From: Maribacter luteus
GTDB lineage: Bacteria > Bacteroidota > Bacteroidia > Flavobacteriales > Flavobacteriaceae
Length of the DNA stretch: 64,000 nt
Reading direction: 5' to 3'
NCBI RefSeq assembly: GCF_009674825.1
Contig: NZ_WKJH01000024.1
Span: 248,001 to 312,000 of the forward strand
In this document: in pieces, positions 57,080 to 64,000 of the stretch
How the letters are laid out: each line of letters starts with the position of its first letter
How positions within the stretch are numbered: position 1 is the stretch's first letter
Position numbers and translations under genes: made by a program
The notes under the pieces: model-generated
Seen by the model: only the letters and a program-made list of their open reading frames with translations
The model's database searches: none
Told to the model about the DNA's origin: nothing

Positions 57080-57111
57080 TTGAAATACTACCATTAGGTT
57101 TTGTATTTTTG
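57080..57111 (+). promoter_or_regulatory. lpdA promoter
   Basis: TTG (57080-57082), 21-base spacer, TATTTTTG (57104-57111), an exact TAnnTTTG match. Predicted start near 57118, leaving a leader of about 50 bases to the lpdA ATG at 57167. This is the clearest promoter in the window and supports that start. Confidence 0.7.
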
Positions 57112-57166
57112 CACCTGCTTGTCAGTTCGCAAGCCTCGAATTTTAAAAAAATCAAAGACTAAAAAT

Positions 57167-58558
57167 ATGAGCAATTTTGATGTTATTGTTTTGGGAAGTG
57201 GCCCAGGAGGATATGTTACTGCGATACGTGCCTCACAACTTGGATTGAAAACAGCAGTTGTTGAAAAGGAAAAGTTAGGTGGTATTTGTCTAAATTGGGG
57301 CTGTATTCCCACAAAAGCATTGTTAAAATCGGCCCAAGTTTTTGAATACTTACAACATGCCGGAGATTATGGACTTATGGCCGAAGGCGTTGATAAGGAT
57401 TTCGATGCCGTCGTCAAAAGAAGCCGGGGCGTTGCCGATGGAATGAGCAAAGGTGTTCAATTTTTGATGAAGAAAAACAAGATTGAAGTCATTAACGGAT
57501 ACGGAACCCTAAAACCGGGCAAAAAAGTATCTGTTAAGGATGCCGAAGGCAAAGAAACAGAATACAGTGCCGACCATATTGTCATTGCAACGGGAGCCCG
57601 CAGTAGGGAATTGCCAAGCTTACCGCAAGATGGCAAAAAAATAATTGGGTACAGAGAGGCTATGACCTTGGAAAAACAACCTAAAAAGATGATTGTCGTA
57701 GGTAGCGGCGCCATAGGTATCGAATTCGCTTATTTCTACAATGCGATGGGCACCGAAGTTACCGTAGTGGAATATTTACCTAAAATTGTACCTGTTGAAG
57801 ATGAGGATGTTTCCAAACAATTGGAGCGTAGCTTCAAAAAAATAGGTGTCAAAATAAAAACCTCTGCTGAAGTTACCGGTGTTGATACTTCCGGTGAGGG
57901 AGTTAAAGCAACCGTTAAAACAGCAAAAGGCGAAGAAGTATTGGAGGCCGATATTGTTTTATCTGCCGTAGGTATAAAAACCAATATAGAGAACATTGGT
58001 CTTGAGAACGTAGGTATAGCTACCGATCGTGACAAGATATTGGTCAACGATTATTACCAAACCAATATCCCCGGATATTATGCCATTGGTGATGTAACCC
58101 CAGGACAGGCTCTGGCACATGTTGCTTCTGCAGAAGGTATTCTATGTGTTGAAAAAATTGCAGGAATGCATGTTGAACCATTGGATTATGGTAATATACC
58201 TGGTTGTACCTATTGTACACCCGAGGTTGCTTCCGTTGGTCTTACGGAACAGCAGGCAAAAGATGCAGGTTATGACATCAAAGTAGGTAAATTTCCTTTC
58301 TCAGCTAGTGGAAAAGCAAAGGCTGCCGGTAATTCAGACGGATTCGTAAAAGTGATCTTCGACGCCAAATACGGAGAATGGTTAGGTTGCCATATGATCG
58401 GTGCAGGTGTTACCGATATGATCGCCGAAGCAGTAGTGGCCCGTAAATTGGAAACCACGGGACACGAAATACTTAAGGCAGTGCACCCTCACCCAACGAT
58501 GAGTGAAGCGGTTATGGAAGCTGTTGCCGATGCATATGATGAAGTAATACATCTATAA
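57167..58558 (+). CDS. lpdA: dihydrolipoyl dehydrogenase
   Basis: A 463-residue flavoenzyme that reoxidises lipoyl groups of pyruvate and 2-oxoglutarate dehydrogenases and the glycine cleavage system. FAD motif VLGSGPGGYVTAIRA near the N-terminus, the redox-active disulfide GGICLNWGCIPTKALL (Cys about 40 and 45), the NAD motif GSGAIGIEFAYFYNAMG, and the dimer-interface H-P-H-P motif AVHPHPTMSEAVMEA at the end. The ATG at 57167 is supported by the promoter just upstream; the longer in-frame reading would cover that promoter. Stand-alone gene. Confidence 0.97.
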   Translation: MSNFDVIVLGSGPGGYVTAIRASQLGLKTAVVEKEKLGGICLNWGCIPTKALLKSAQVFEYLQHAGDYGLMAEGVDKDFDAVVKRSRGVADGMSKGVQFLMKKNKIEVINGYGTLKPGKKVSVKDAEGKETEYSADHIVIATGARSRELPSLPQDGKKIIGYREAMTLEKQPKKMIVVGSGAIGIEFAYFYNAMGTEVTVVEYLPKIVPVEDEDVSKQLERSFKKIGVKIKTSAEVTGVDTSGEGVKATVKTAKGEEVLEADIVLSAVGIKTNIENIGLENVGIATDRDKILVNDYYQTNIPGYYAIGDVTPGQALAHVASAEGILCVEKIAGMHVEPLDYGNIPGCTYCTPEVASVGLTEQQAKDAGYDIKVGKFPFSASGKAKAAGNSDGFVKVIFDAKYGEWLGCHMIGAGVTDMIAEAVVARKLETTGHEILKAVHPHPTMSEAVMEAVADAYDEVIHL

Positions 58559-58577
58559 ATAATAACCTTGTACTTAT

Positions 58578-58639
58578 CCCGAATGATTTAATCACCTTCT
58601 TTTTCATTTATGATTAAAGAACAATTTGAATCATTCGGG
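58578..58639. other. long two-step inverted repeat downstream of lpdA
   Basis: Outer arms CCCGAATGA (58578-58586) and TCATTCGGG (58631-58639), inner arms TTTAATCA (58587-58594) and TGATTAAA (58611-58618), with a 12-base bulge on the right arm. A transcript could fold into a long hairpin. A 27-codon ORF (58610-58693) starts within it. No T-run follows, so it is not an ordinary terminator; role unknown. Confidence 0.35.
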
Positions 58640-58696
58640 GGAAGTCAGGTTAATTTTCCAAAAACCGTAACGGAACTATTGAACTCCCACTAAATA

Positions 58697-58975
58697 ATGT
58701 TGAAAACCTTTAGACTTACGGCCATTCTCGAAGGCATTTCGTATTTATCCTTATTCGCTATCAGTATGCCATTGAAATACTTGGCCGGATTAGGGGAGCC
58801 CAACAAATATATTGGGTACGCCCATGGCTTCTTGTTCATTGCCTACATAGCACTTGCCGTATTATTGACCCTATCCAAAAAATGGGGCATTAAAAGATTG
58901 GCAATCCTGTTCGCAGCTTCACTCTTGCCCTTTGCAACATTTTATATAGACGAGAAGTATTTTAAAGGCCAATAG
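58697..58975 (+). CDS. DUF3817 membrane protein
   Basis: A 92-residue protein with three hydrophobic segments (about 5-28, 43-60 and 65-85). The start LKTFRLTAILEGISYLSLF and the YIGYAHGFLFIAYIA segment with a central histidine are the DUF3817 signature. Function unknown. It lies three bases after a short 27-codon ORF (58610-58693). Confidence 0.85.
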   Translation: MLKTFRLTAILEGISYLSLFAISMPLKYLAGLGEPNKYIGYAHGFLFIAYIALAVLLTLSKKWGIKRLAILFAASLLPFATFYIDEKYFKGQ

Positions 58976-59077
58976 TCCTTACCTCAAAACGTTATTCTAA
59001 CAAGTATTATTAAAATTCCCTATCCCAAAATCAAGAAATACCTTTGATTGGATTAATTTCCGTTTTAAGATTTTCTG

Positions 59078-59128
59078 TAAAAACAGAGTGGATTGCCCAT
59101 TAATCATAAACCCCTGGACAACCCACTC
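59078..59128 (-). terminator. terminator of the minus-strand 59-64 kb cluster
   Basis: Minus strand: GAGTGGGTTGTCC pairs with GGGCAATCCACTC over 13 base pairs (two G-T wobbles) around a 17-base loop, followed by TGTTTTTAC. It lies 20 bases after the stop of the CoA-disulfide reductase gene. Confidence 0.75.
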
Positions 59129-59147
59129 CTAATCAACAACCACAATA

Positions 59148-60836
59148 TTATTTTTCCTTTTCAAATGGCCAAGCGGTAATTCCGCCTTCCAGTACTTTTA
59201 CATTGATATACCCATGGGCCTTTAATAAAACAGCCGCTTCATACCCCCGCAAAGAAATTTTACAATATGTAATAATTTCCTTGTTTTTGTCTTCGGGCAT
59301 CTCACCGATCCTAGTCCTTAAAGCGCCTAATGGAATCAATGTTTCCCCCAGTCCCAAACGGGTCTGTTCATATTCATCTGCTCCACGTACATCCAACAAG
59401 AAAACATCTTCATTGTTATTAATCTTATCCATAACCTCCAACCCGGATACACCTTTAAAGATACCTTGCATTTTATTCTGTAAAATATGGGCAGAGGCAA
59501 TACTGTGATCAATGGCCAATGAAAATGGCGGTGCATAAGGAAGATCGGCATTTACCATATCCTCGACTTTCAGATTCCCTTTTATGGCAGTGGCCCAAAT
59601 AGCCAATTGTTTGCTTACATCCCCTGGGCCAATACATTGAGCACCTAAAATCTTCCCCGTATCTTTTTCGGCAACAAGTTTGGTGATGAGCATCTTACCA
59701 TCCATAAACCCAGGTTTGTCAGGACTGGCATTTATCACCTTAACATAATCAATGCCGGCCTCTTTGGCCTTTGTTTCCGACAAACCGGTAATTCCGATAC
59801 CGTAATCGAACAATTTGCATATTCCGGTCTGTATGGTACCCGGAAAAGTGGCCTTATTCCCTTTAATGACATTCTCACCAGCCACACGACCTTCAAGATT
59901 CGCCAAATCCCCATAAGGTGCAAGAACGTGCTTTCCTGTAATGATATTCTTTATTTCACAACAATCCCCCACAGCATAAATATCGGGATCGGAAGTCTGC
60001 ATATACTCGTTCACGGTAATTCCCCCAAGGCTACCTATCTCAAGTAACGCTTCTTTGGCCAAGGCAACATTTGGGCGAACCCCAATGGCCACTACGGCCA
60101 ATTCACATGGAATCTCTGTTCCGTTTTGAAGTTTAACACCGGTAAGTTTACCGTCTTTACCTTTAAACTCGGCCACTCCATTTTTGGTGATAACATTGGC
60201 TTTGGTTTTTAAGTAATTTTGGACCAGTTTTGCCATTTTCCAATCCAGAAATGTCAACAATTGTGGCAAAAGCTCTATCATGGTCAATTCGATTCCCGCT
60301 AAATGAAGGGCTTCCAAGGTTTCAATACCGATAAGTCCGCCACCAATTACAACGGCTTTTTTAATTTTACCATCGTCCCTGATCCTTCTTAAATAATCCG
60401 CATCCTGCATGGATTGCAGATTGGTGATACCATCTAAATCAGAACCAGGTATTGGAGGCATGTTTGCGGTTGCCCCTGTGGAAATTATCAATTTATCATA
60501 AGGTTGACTACCCTTTTCACCTGTTACCAGATCCGTAAATTCAACTTGTTTATTCTTCCTATCGATCCTAGTTATTTCGGTATTCACCTTTGCCACGATA
60601 CCTTTCGCATTCCAATAGAATTTGGGATCCCGCACTACTCCTGTGGGCGTACATAAAAGTTTGTTGCGATCATCGAAAAAACCACCAACGAAATAAGGGA
60701 ACCCGCATGATGCCATTGAGAGATCCGGACCTTTTTGAAACATGGTTATTTCGGCAAACTCATCCATACGTCGGGCTTTTGCCGCCGCTTTCGGCCCTGC
60801 TGCGGAACCTCCTATTACAATTATCTTTTTACTCAT
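59148..60836 (-). CDS. CoA-disulfide reductase with C-terminal rhodanese domain
   Basis: A 562-residue fusion. The flavoprotein part (about 1-455) has the N-terminal FAD motif IVIGGSAAGPKAAAKARR, the active cysteine of CoA-disulfide reductases in MASCGFPYFVGG (about 43), a second dinucleotide motif VVIGGGLIGIETLEAL and the TGCTxDLP-like C-terminal FAD site IYAVGDCCEI. The rhodanese part (about 465-562) has DVRGADEYEQ and the catalytic loop YCKISLRGY. Such fusions reduce CoA disulfides or polysulfide, so a sulfur-linked role is likely. Last gene of the minus-strand cluster. Confidence 0.92.
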   Translation of the reverse strand: MSKKIIVIGGSAAGPKAAAKARRMDEFAEITMFQKGPDLSMASCGFPYFVGGFFDDRNKLLCTPTGVVRDPKFYWNAKGIVAKVNTEITRIDRKNKQVEFTDLVTGEKGSQPYDKLIISTGATANMPPIPGSDLDGITNLQSMQDADYLRRIRDDGKIKKAVVIGGGLIGIETLEALHLAGIELTMIELLPQLLTFLDWKMAKLVQNYLKTKANVITKNGVAEFKGKDGKLTGVKLQNGTEIPCELAVVAIGVRPNVALAKEALLEIGSLGGITVNEYMQTSDPDIYAVGDCCEIKNIITGKHVLAPYGDLANLEGRVAGENVIKGNKATFPGTIQTGICKLFDYGIGITGLSETKAKEAGIDYVKVINASPDKPGFMDGKMLITKLVAEKDTGKILGAQCIGPGDVSKQLAIWATAIKGNLKVEDMVNADLPYAPPFSLAIDHSIASAHILQNKMQGIFKGVSGLEVMDKINNNEDVFLLDVRGADEYEQTRLGLGETLIPLGALRTRIGEMPEDKNKEIITYCKISLRGYEAAVLLKAHGYINVKVLEGGITAWPFEKEK

Positions 60837-60891
60837 TATTTCAACCTATTATTATTTTTACTTTAATCTTAAGGTATTCCTTACCGTGTAT

Positions 60892-61674
60892 TTACAGCAT
60901 CAATACCATACCTGTTTTTAATTGGGAAATGGAAAACTCTTTGGAAAAGGAACATAATGCCGGGAGTTCGGTACAATGGGAAGGGAAGATCGTCTCAATA
61001 TCCAACTCCTTAAAACATTGAATCGCCTTTCGGGTCTGTTCATTATCATGCTTAAGATGAAAACCTCCGATTACCGTTTTTACCTTTTTGATTCCCGTGA
61101 CCTTAATGGCATAATTCACAATGTTACAAATGCCGGCATGCGAACATCCCGTTACCACATGCAAAATACCATCCTCAATAATCGCCAAAGCCGAATCATC
61201 TGGCACAAAATCCGGCTCTCCTTTCCCGTTAATATGTTGGGTGGTTTTGGCCTCAAAATCGGTTAAACGAGGTATTTCCCCAAGAAATATGATATGTTCA
61301 TTGATCTTATGTGGTTTTTTTGAAGTAATGACCTTAAACCTTTTCGACACTTCTTCCTTTGAAAATCCCAATCCGATCCTGGAATGGTCCTTTTTTCGGT
61401 ATCGTTTCATAAAGGAATCTGGATGGGTTATCAATGTCTTGCCACTGATGAACCGGAGTCCATCACCATGGTCCCAGTGCCCATGACTAAGTACGATTGT
61501 ATTTACAACCTCAACTATAACTATACCCAGACGTTTACCATTTTCCAAAAAAACATCGCTACTCCCTGTATCGAATAAAATGGTTTCCCCTTTAACCTCG
61601 ATCAGATAAGATAGTCCGTGTTCTGCGAGAAAACCGGGTCCTGCAACATTCTCTGTTAAAACGGTGAGTTTCAT
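60892..61674 (-). CDS. MBL-fold metallo-hydrolase (COG1237 type)
   Basis: A 260-residue metallo-beta-lactamase-fold protein with the metal motif LSHGHWDHGDG (about 63-73), a glycine-rich VTGCSHAGICNI segment and a C-terminal IFPSHCTELPA. The start MKLTVLTENVAGPGFLAEHGLSYLIEV is typical of the subgroup often annotated as dihydropterin-aminobenzene phosphate synthase-like hydrolases. The true reaction is unknown. It lies 50 bases downstream of ribA and 56 bases upstream of the CoA-disulfide reductase gene. Confidence 0.88.
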   Translation of the reverse strand: MKLTVLTENVAGPGFLAEHGLSYLIEVKGETILFDTGSSDVFLENGKRLGIVIVEVVNTIVLSHGHWDHGDGLRFISGKTLITHPDSFMKRYRKKDHSRIGLGFSKEEVSKRFKVITSKKPHKINEHIIFLGEIPRLTDFEAKTTQHINGKGEPDFVPDDSALAIIEDGILHVVTGCSHAGICNIVNYAIKVTGIKKVKTVIGGFHLKHDNEQTRKAIQCFKELDIETIFPSHCTELPALCSFSKEFSISQLKTGMVLML

Positions 61675-61723
61675 ATTTACTATAAATTATATGGCCCCTT
61701 TACGGTATCCTTCTTCAATTTCT

Positions 61724-62341
61724 TTATTCAGCGGTCTTTAGATGATGTAGAAAATGGTTCATTCTCTCTTGTTTGGTAGTTAAATAATCCACATTGAATT
61801 TATTTTGCCTTATTTCCAATGGAATACGTTTTTTTACCTCGATACCAGCCAATTCCATTCCTAAAATCTTATCGGGATTATTGGTCATGAGCCTTACTTT
61901 CCGGATGTGCAATGCATCTAAAATTTGGGAAGCTATATTGTAATTTCTTTCATCGGCCCGAAACCCCAAATGCAAATTGGCATCAACCGTATCATAACCT
62001 TCTTCCTGTAGTTTATAGGCTTTGATTTTATTCATTAAACCAATTCCCCTACCTTCTTGTTGCAGATAGACCAAAAGCCCCTTACCCTCTTGTTCTATCA
62101 ACTCCATGGCTTTTATTAACTGCTCGCCGCAATCACATCGCAACGAACCGAACAAATCTCCTGTGGCACAGGCTGAATGTATTCGGGTAAGAACAACATC
62201 TTCGGAACTGAATTCACCTTTCACCAATGCAATATGCTCCAGCTTATTTTCATTTTCCTGAAAAGGGATGATTTCGAAATGACCATATTTGGTAGGGAGA
62301 CTCACCCTTTCACCTTGCTCTATATTCTTATCAACCTTCAT
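61724..62341 (-). CDS. ribA: GTP cyclohydrolase II
   Basis: A 205-residue stand-alone GTP cyclohydrolase II, first step of riboflavin synthesis. The zinc cysteines are in CATGDLFGSLRCDCGEQL (three cysteines, about residues 58-71), followed by YLQQEGRGIGLMNKI and the LMTNNPDKI loop. Full length for the single-domain form. Flavobacteria usually carry a ribBA fusion elsewhere, so this may be a second copy tied to the neighbouring cluster; I cannot check the rest of the genome. Confidence 0.94.
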   Translation of the reverse strand: MKVDKNIEQGERVSLPTKYGHFEIIPFQENENKLEHIALVKGEFSSEDVVLTRIHSACATGDLFGSLRCDCGEQLIKAMELIEQEGKGLLVYLQQEGRGIGLMNKIKAYKLQEEGYDTVDANLHLGFRADERNYNIASQILDALHIRKVRLMTNNPDKILGMELAGIEVKKRIPLEIRQNKFNVDYLTTKQERMNHFLHHLKTAE

Positions 62342-62421
62342 TCGCTAACTAATTCTTCAAAATTCGATTATCAACTATGCTGGGGACAATCTATTATTAC
62401 TTGTTTTTATTAGAATGTTTT

Positions 62422-63309
62422 TTAGTGAACCACAACATCTTGATCTTCTTTTACCTTATTCCAAATTCCATGTATTTGATTGGATATTATTGAAGCCGGG
62501 TTGTATTCAATAATGGTTTTACCCACGGTCATTGACTTTACCATTTCAACATCGAAAGGGATTTTAGCCAACAATGCAATATTCTTTGAGATAAGATATT
62601 GTTCAATTTTTTGGGTCATGGTCATATTGATATCAAATTTGTTGATTACCGCATATGTATGAATATTGAAGATCTTAATTAAATCTACCAAACGCTGAGC
62701 ATCGTTCAGTCCAGACAATGTGGGCTCAATAATCACGATTACCGCATTACTGCCAGAAATGGAAGATATTGTTGCACAACCTATTCCCGGAGGCCCATCA
62801 TTTATTATATATTCCGATTGGGTATTCTGTGCAATCTCCATCGCCTTTTTTCGTATCTGACTTACAAGTTTTCCGGAATTCTCTTCCCCTGGACCCATTT
62901 CCGCATGAACAAAATCACCAAACCGGGAGGTTGACACGAACCACTTATTGTTCTTACCCTTTACCGAACTTATGGCATTTTCAGGGCAAGTACGCTCACA
63001 TAACCGGCATCCTTCACAATGATAGGGATCAATAACCAGATCACCTTCCTCATTATAGTCAATAGCATCAAAATGGCAATGATCAATGCAAATGCCACAG
63101 CTTGTACATTCCAATGTATTTATCGATGCTTTGAACCCACTACTAAAAGGATGAACTTCCTGTATTTCTGGTTGAAAAATCAAATGGAGGTCGGCTGCGT
63201 CCACATCATTATCACAAAAGACAGTTTTCTCGGCAACGGAAGCTATGGCAGCTGTAATCGAAGTCTTCCCTGTTCCCCCTTTACCACTTAAAATGGTGAT
63301 TTCCTTCAT
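62422..63309 (-). CDS. MinD/Mrp-type P-loop ATPase with inserted ferredoxin domain
   Basis: A 295-residue SIMIBI ATPase: deviant Walker A LSGKGGTGKTSIT (residues 6-18), an inserted 2[4Fe-4S] ferredoxin domain (about 65-115) with CTSCGICIDHC and CEGCRLCERTC, the switch motif NDGPPGIGC (about 170-178), and a final VINKFD motif. This is the COG1149 architecture seen in anaerobic archaea and bacteria, usually in pairs, and linked by context to metal-cofactor or iron-sulfur assembly. Its start overlaps the end of the upstream paralogue by 29 bases. Function in a flavobacterium unknown. Confidence 0.92.
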   Translation of the reverse strand: MKEITILSGKGGTGKTSITAAIASVAEKTVFCDNDVDAADLHLIFQPEIQEVHPFSSGFKASINTLECTSCGICIDHCHFDAIDYNEEGDLVIDPYHCEGCRLCERTCPENAISSVKGKNNKWFVSTSRFGDFVHAEMGPGEENSGKLVSQIRKKAMEIAQNTQSEYIINDGPPGIGCATISSISGSNAVIVIIEPTLSGLNDAQRLVDLIKIFNIHTYAVINKFDINMTMTQKIEQYLISKNIALLAKIPFDVEMVKSMTVGKTIIEYNPASIISNQIHGIWNKVKEDQDVVVH

Positions 63310-64000
63310 GGTGCATCATTTTCAAATTCAACGTATCGAGTATTTCGGTATAGCTTTGGTGAATCGTTTCGGGGATTTCCCCTGTTATCTCCCCTTCCGC
63401 ATAAAGACTTGCATATTCCTTACTAAAAGGTATTTCTCCCAACAATTCAATATGTTCATTTACCAAGTATTCATAAATATCATTATCTCCCAAACCAACC
63501 TTATTGATCACCACACCGAACTCCAAGCCTATTTCCCGGACCAAGGCAACCATTAATTTTAAATCGTGCAGACCGAACAATGTGGGCTCGGCCACTAAAA
63601 TCAAATAATCGGAATCATGAATGGTTTCGACCACAGGACAACTGGTGCCAGGTGGGGCATCATAAATAATAATATCGTTTTGATCCGAAATCTTTTTCTT
63701 TAACTCACGAATCAACTTGGTCTGCATGGTAGAACCTATTTCCAATTTACCCTCTGCCAACCCATTGTTTTCCTTCGTTTTATAATAATGTATCGCACCT
63801 ATGGGTTTATAATACTTTATAATGGCATCATCTTCACAGGCCACGGAACAGGCCCCGCATGAATGACATAATGTAGGGTTGATTTCAGCAAACGATACGG
63901 TTGGTAAAACCACAATGGCATTGAACTCACAATACTCTACGCACTTTCTGCAAAAAGTACATTTTTCACTATCTATCTCAGGGACTTTTTGCGATACTTC
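63281..64000 (-). CDS. second MinD-type ATPase with inserted ferredoxin domain, 5' end missing
   Basis: Partial gene, open to the right edge of the window: the reading frame continues unbroken to base 64000, so its Walker A lies beyond. Visible are the inserted ferredoxin motifs CTFCRKCVEYC and CHSCGACSVAC (both cysteine-rich clusters), the switch region IYDAPPGTSCPVV, and the VINKVG motif. It is a paralogue of the downstream ATPase with the same fold and overlaps it by 29 bases, so the two are translated as a pair and may form a heterodimer. Confidence 0.9.
   Translation of the reverse strand, partial: EVSQKVPEIDSEKCTFCRKCVEYCEFNAIVVLPTVSFAEINPTLCHSCGACSVACEDDAIIKYYKPIGAIHYYKTKENNGLAEGKLEIGSTMQTKLIRELKKKISDQNDIIIYDAPPGTSCPVVETIHDSDYLILVAEPTLFGLHDLKLMVALVREIGLEFGVVINKVGLGDNDIYEYLVNEHIELLGEIPFSKEYASLYAEGEITGEIPETIHQSYTEILDTLNLKMMHHEGNHHFKW

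Noticed and set aside
1-64000. tRNA, rRNA, insertion sequences, prophage or integrase genes
   Set aside because: None was recognised on either strand; intergenic gaps are short and explained by promoters, terminators and rnpB.

Overview
The window is a gene-dense stretch of chromosome from a member of the Bacteroidota, almost certainly a marine flavobacterium (Flavobacteriaceae). Support comes from the AT-rich sequence, the near absence of Shine-Dalgarno sites, promoters matching the Bacteroidota pattern (TTG, about 19-22 bases, TAnnTTTG), lipoproteins with a cysteine followed by acidic residues, and family-typical proteins (DUF3822, DUF4126, DUF1572, head-GIN/DUF2807 and a tau/gamma subunit without its zinc module). 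A PL7 alginate lyase points to life near brown algae. I saw no rRNA, tRNA, insertion sequence, prophage or CRISPR array. The only structural RNA found is RNase P RNA.

Layout. 1-5.4 kb: end of a thiolase, an NlpC/P60 protein that has lost its catalytic cysteine, then gyrA with a TPR protein on the minus strand. 5.6-10.4 kb: clpC, a small orphan protein and the bifunctional NAD(P)H-hydrate repair enzyme. 10.4-15.4 kb: threonine operon thrA-thrB-thrC, preceded by a strong promoter and a threonine-containing leader peptide. 15.4-16.5 kb: alginate lyase lipoprotein with a perfect 20-bp palindrome over its promoter. 16.7-20.8 kb: gcvT-glsA-SDR overlapping operon, pterin dehydratase, YebC regulator. 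20.8-26.0 kb (minus): acyltransferase, a KdnB-like Kdo 8-oxidase, a HAD phosphatase and KdsB, then DUF4126 and a RecD-like helicase. 26.2-28.2 kb: a pseudopilin-like protein, a DUF3822 protein and RsmD. 28.4-31.7 kb: rnpB, dnaX, a TMEM220-like protein, miaE. 31.7-35.9 kb (minus): ppx-ppk-sixA polyphosphate operon and pdxH. 36.0-41.3 kb (minus): lipoprotein, rnz, a STAS-like protein, pyrB, pyrR and rpsA. 41.6-45.2 kb: LysM protein, cmk and lon. 45.4-48.4 kb: ECF sigma factor, membrane partner and two repeat-rich surface proteins. 48.4-55.1 kb (minus): transporter, M48 protease, GH31 glucosidase and glgB. 55.2-59.0 kb: collagen-like lipoprotein, MsrB lipoprotein, DUF1572 protein, lpdA, DUF3817 protein. 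59.1-64.0 kb (minus): CoA-disulfide reductase/rhodanese fusion, MBL hydrolase, stand-alone RibA and two MinD-type ATPases with inserted ferredoxin domains, the last running off the window.

Most of the region is core metabolism and housekeeping. The parts that stand out are the ferredoxin-MinD/CoA-disulfide reductase cluster at the right end, which resembles gene sets better known from anaerobes; the KdnB-KdsB cluster, which suggests a modified Kdo in the outer membrane; the operator-controlled alginate lyase; the threonine leader; the paired repeats inside the clpC promoter; and the cysteine-less NlpC/P60 protein. All functional calls rest on reading the sequence and on recalled family motifs; no database search was possible.
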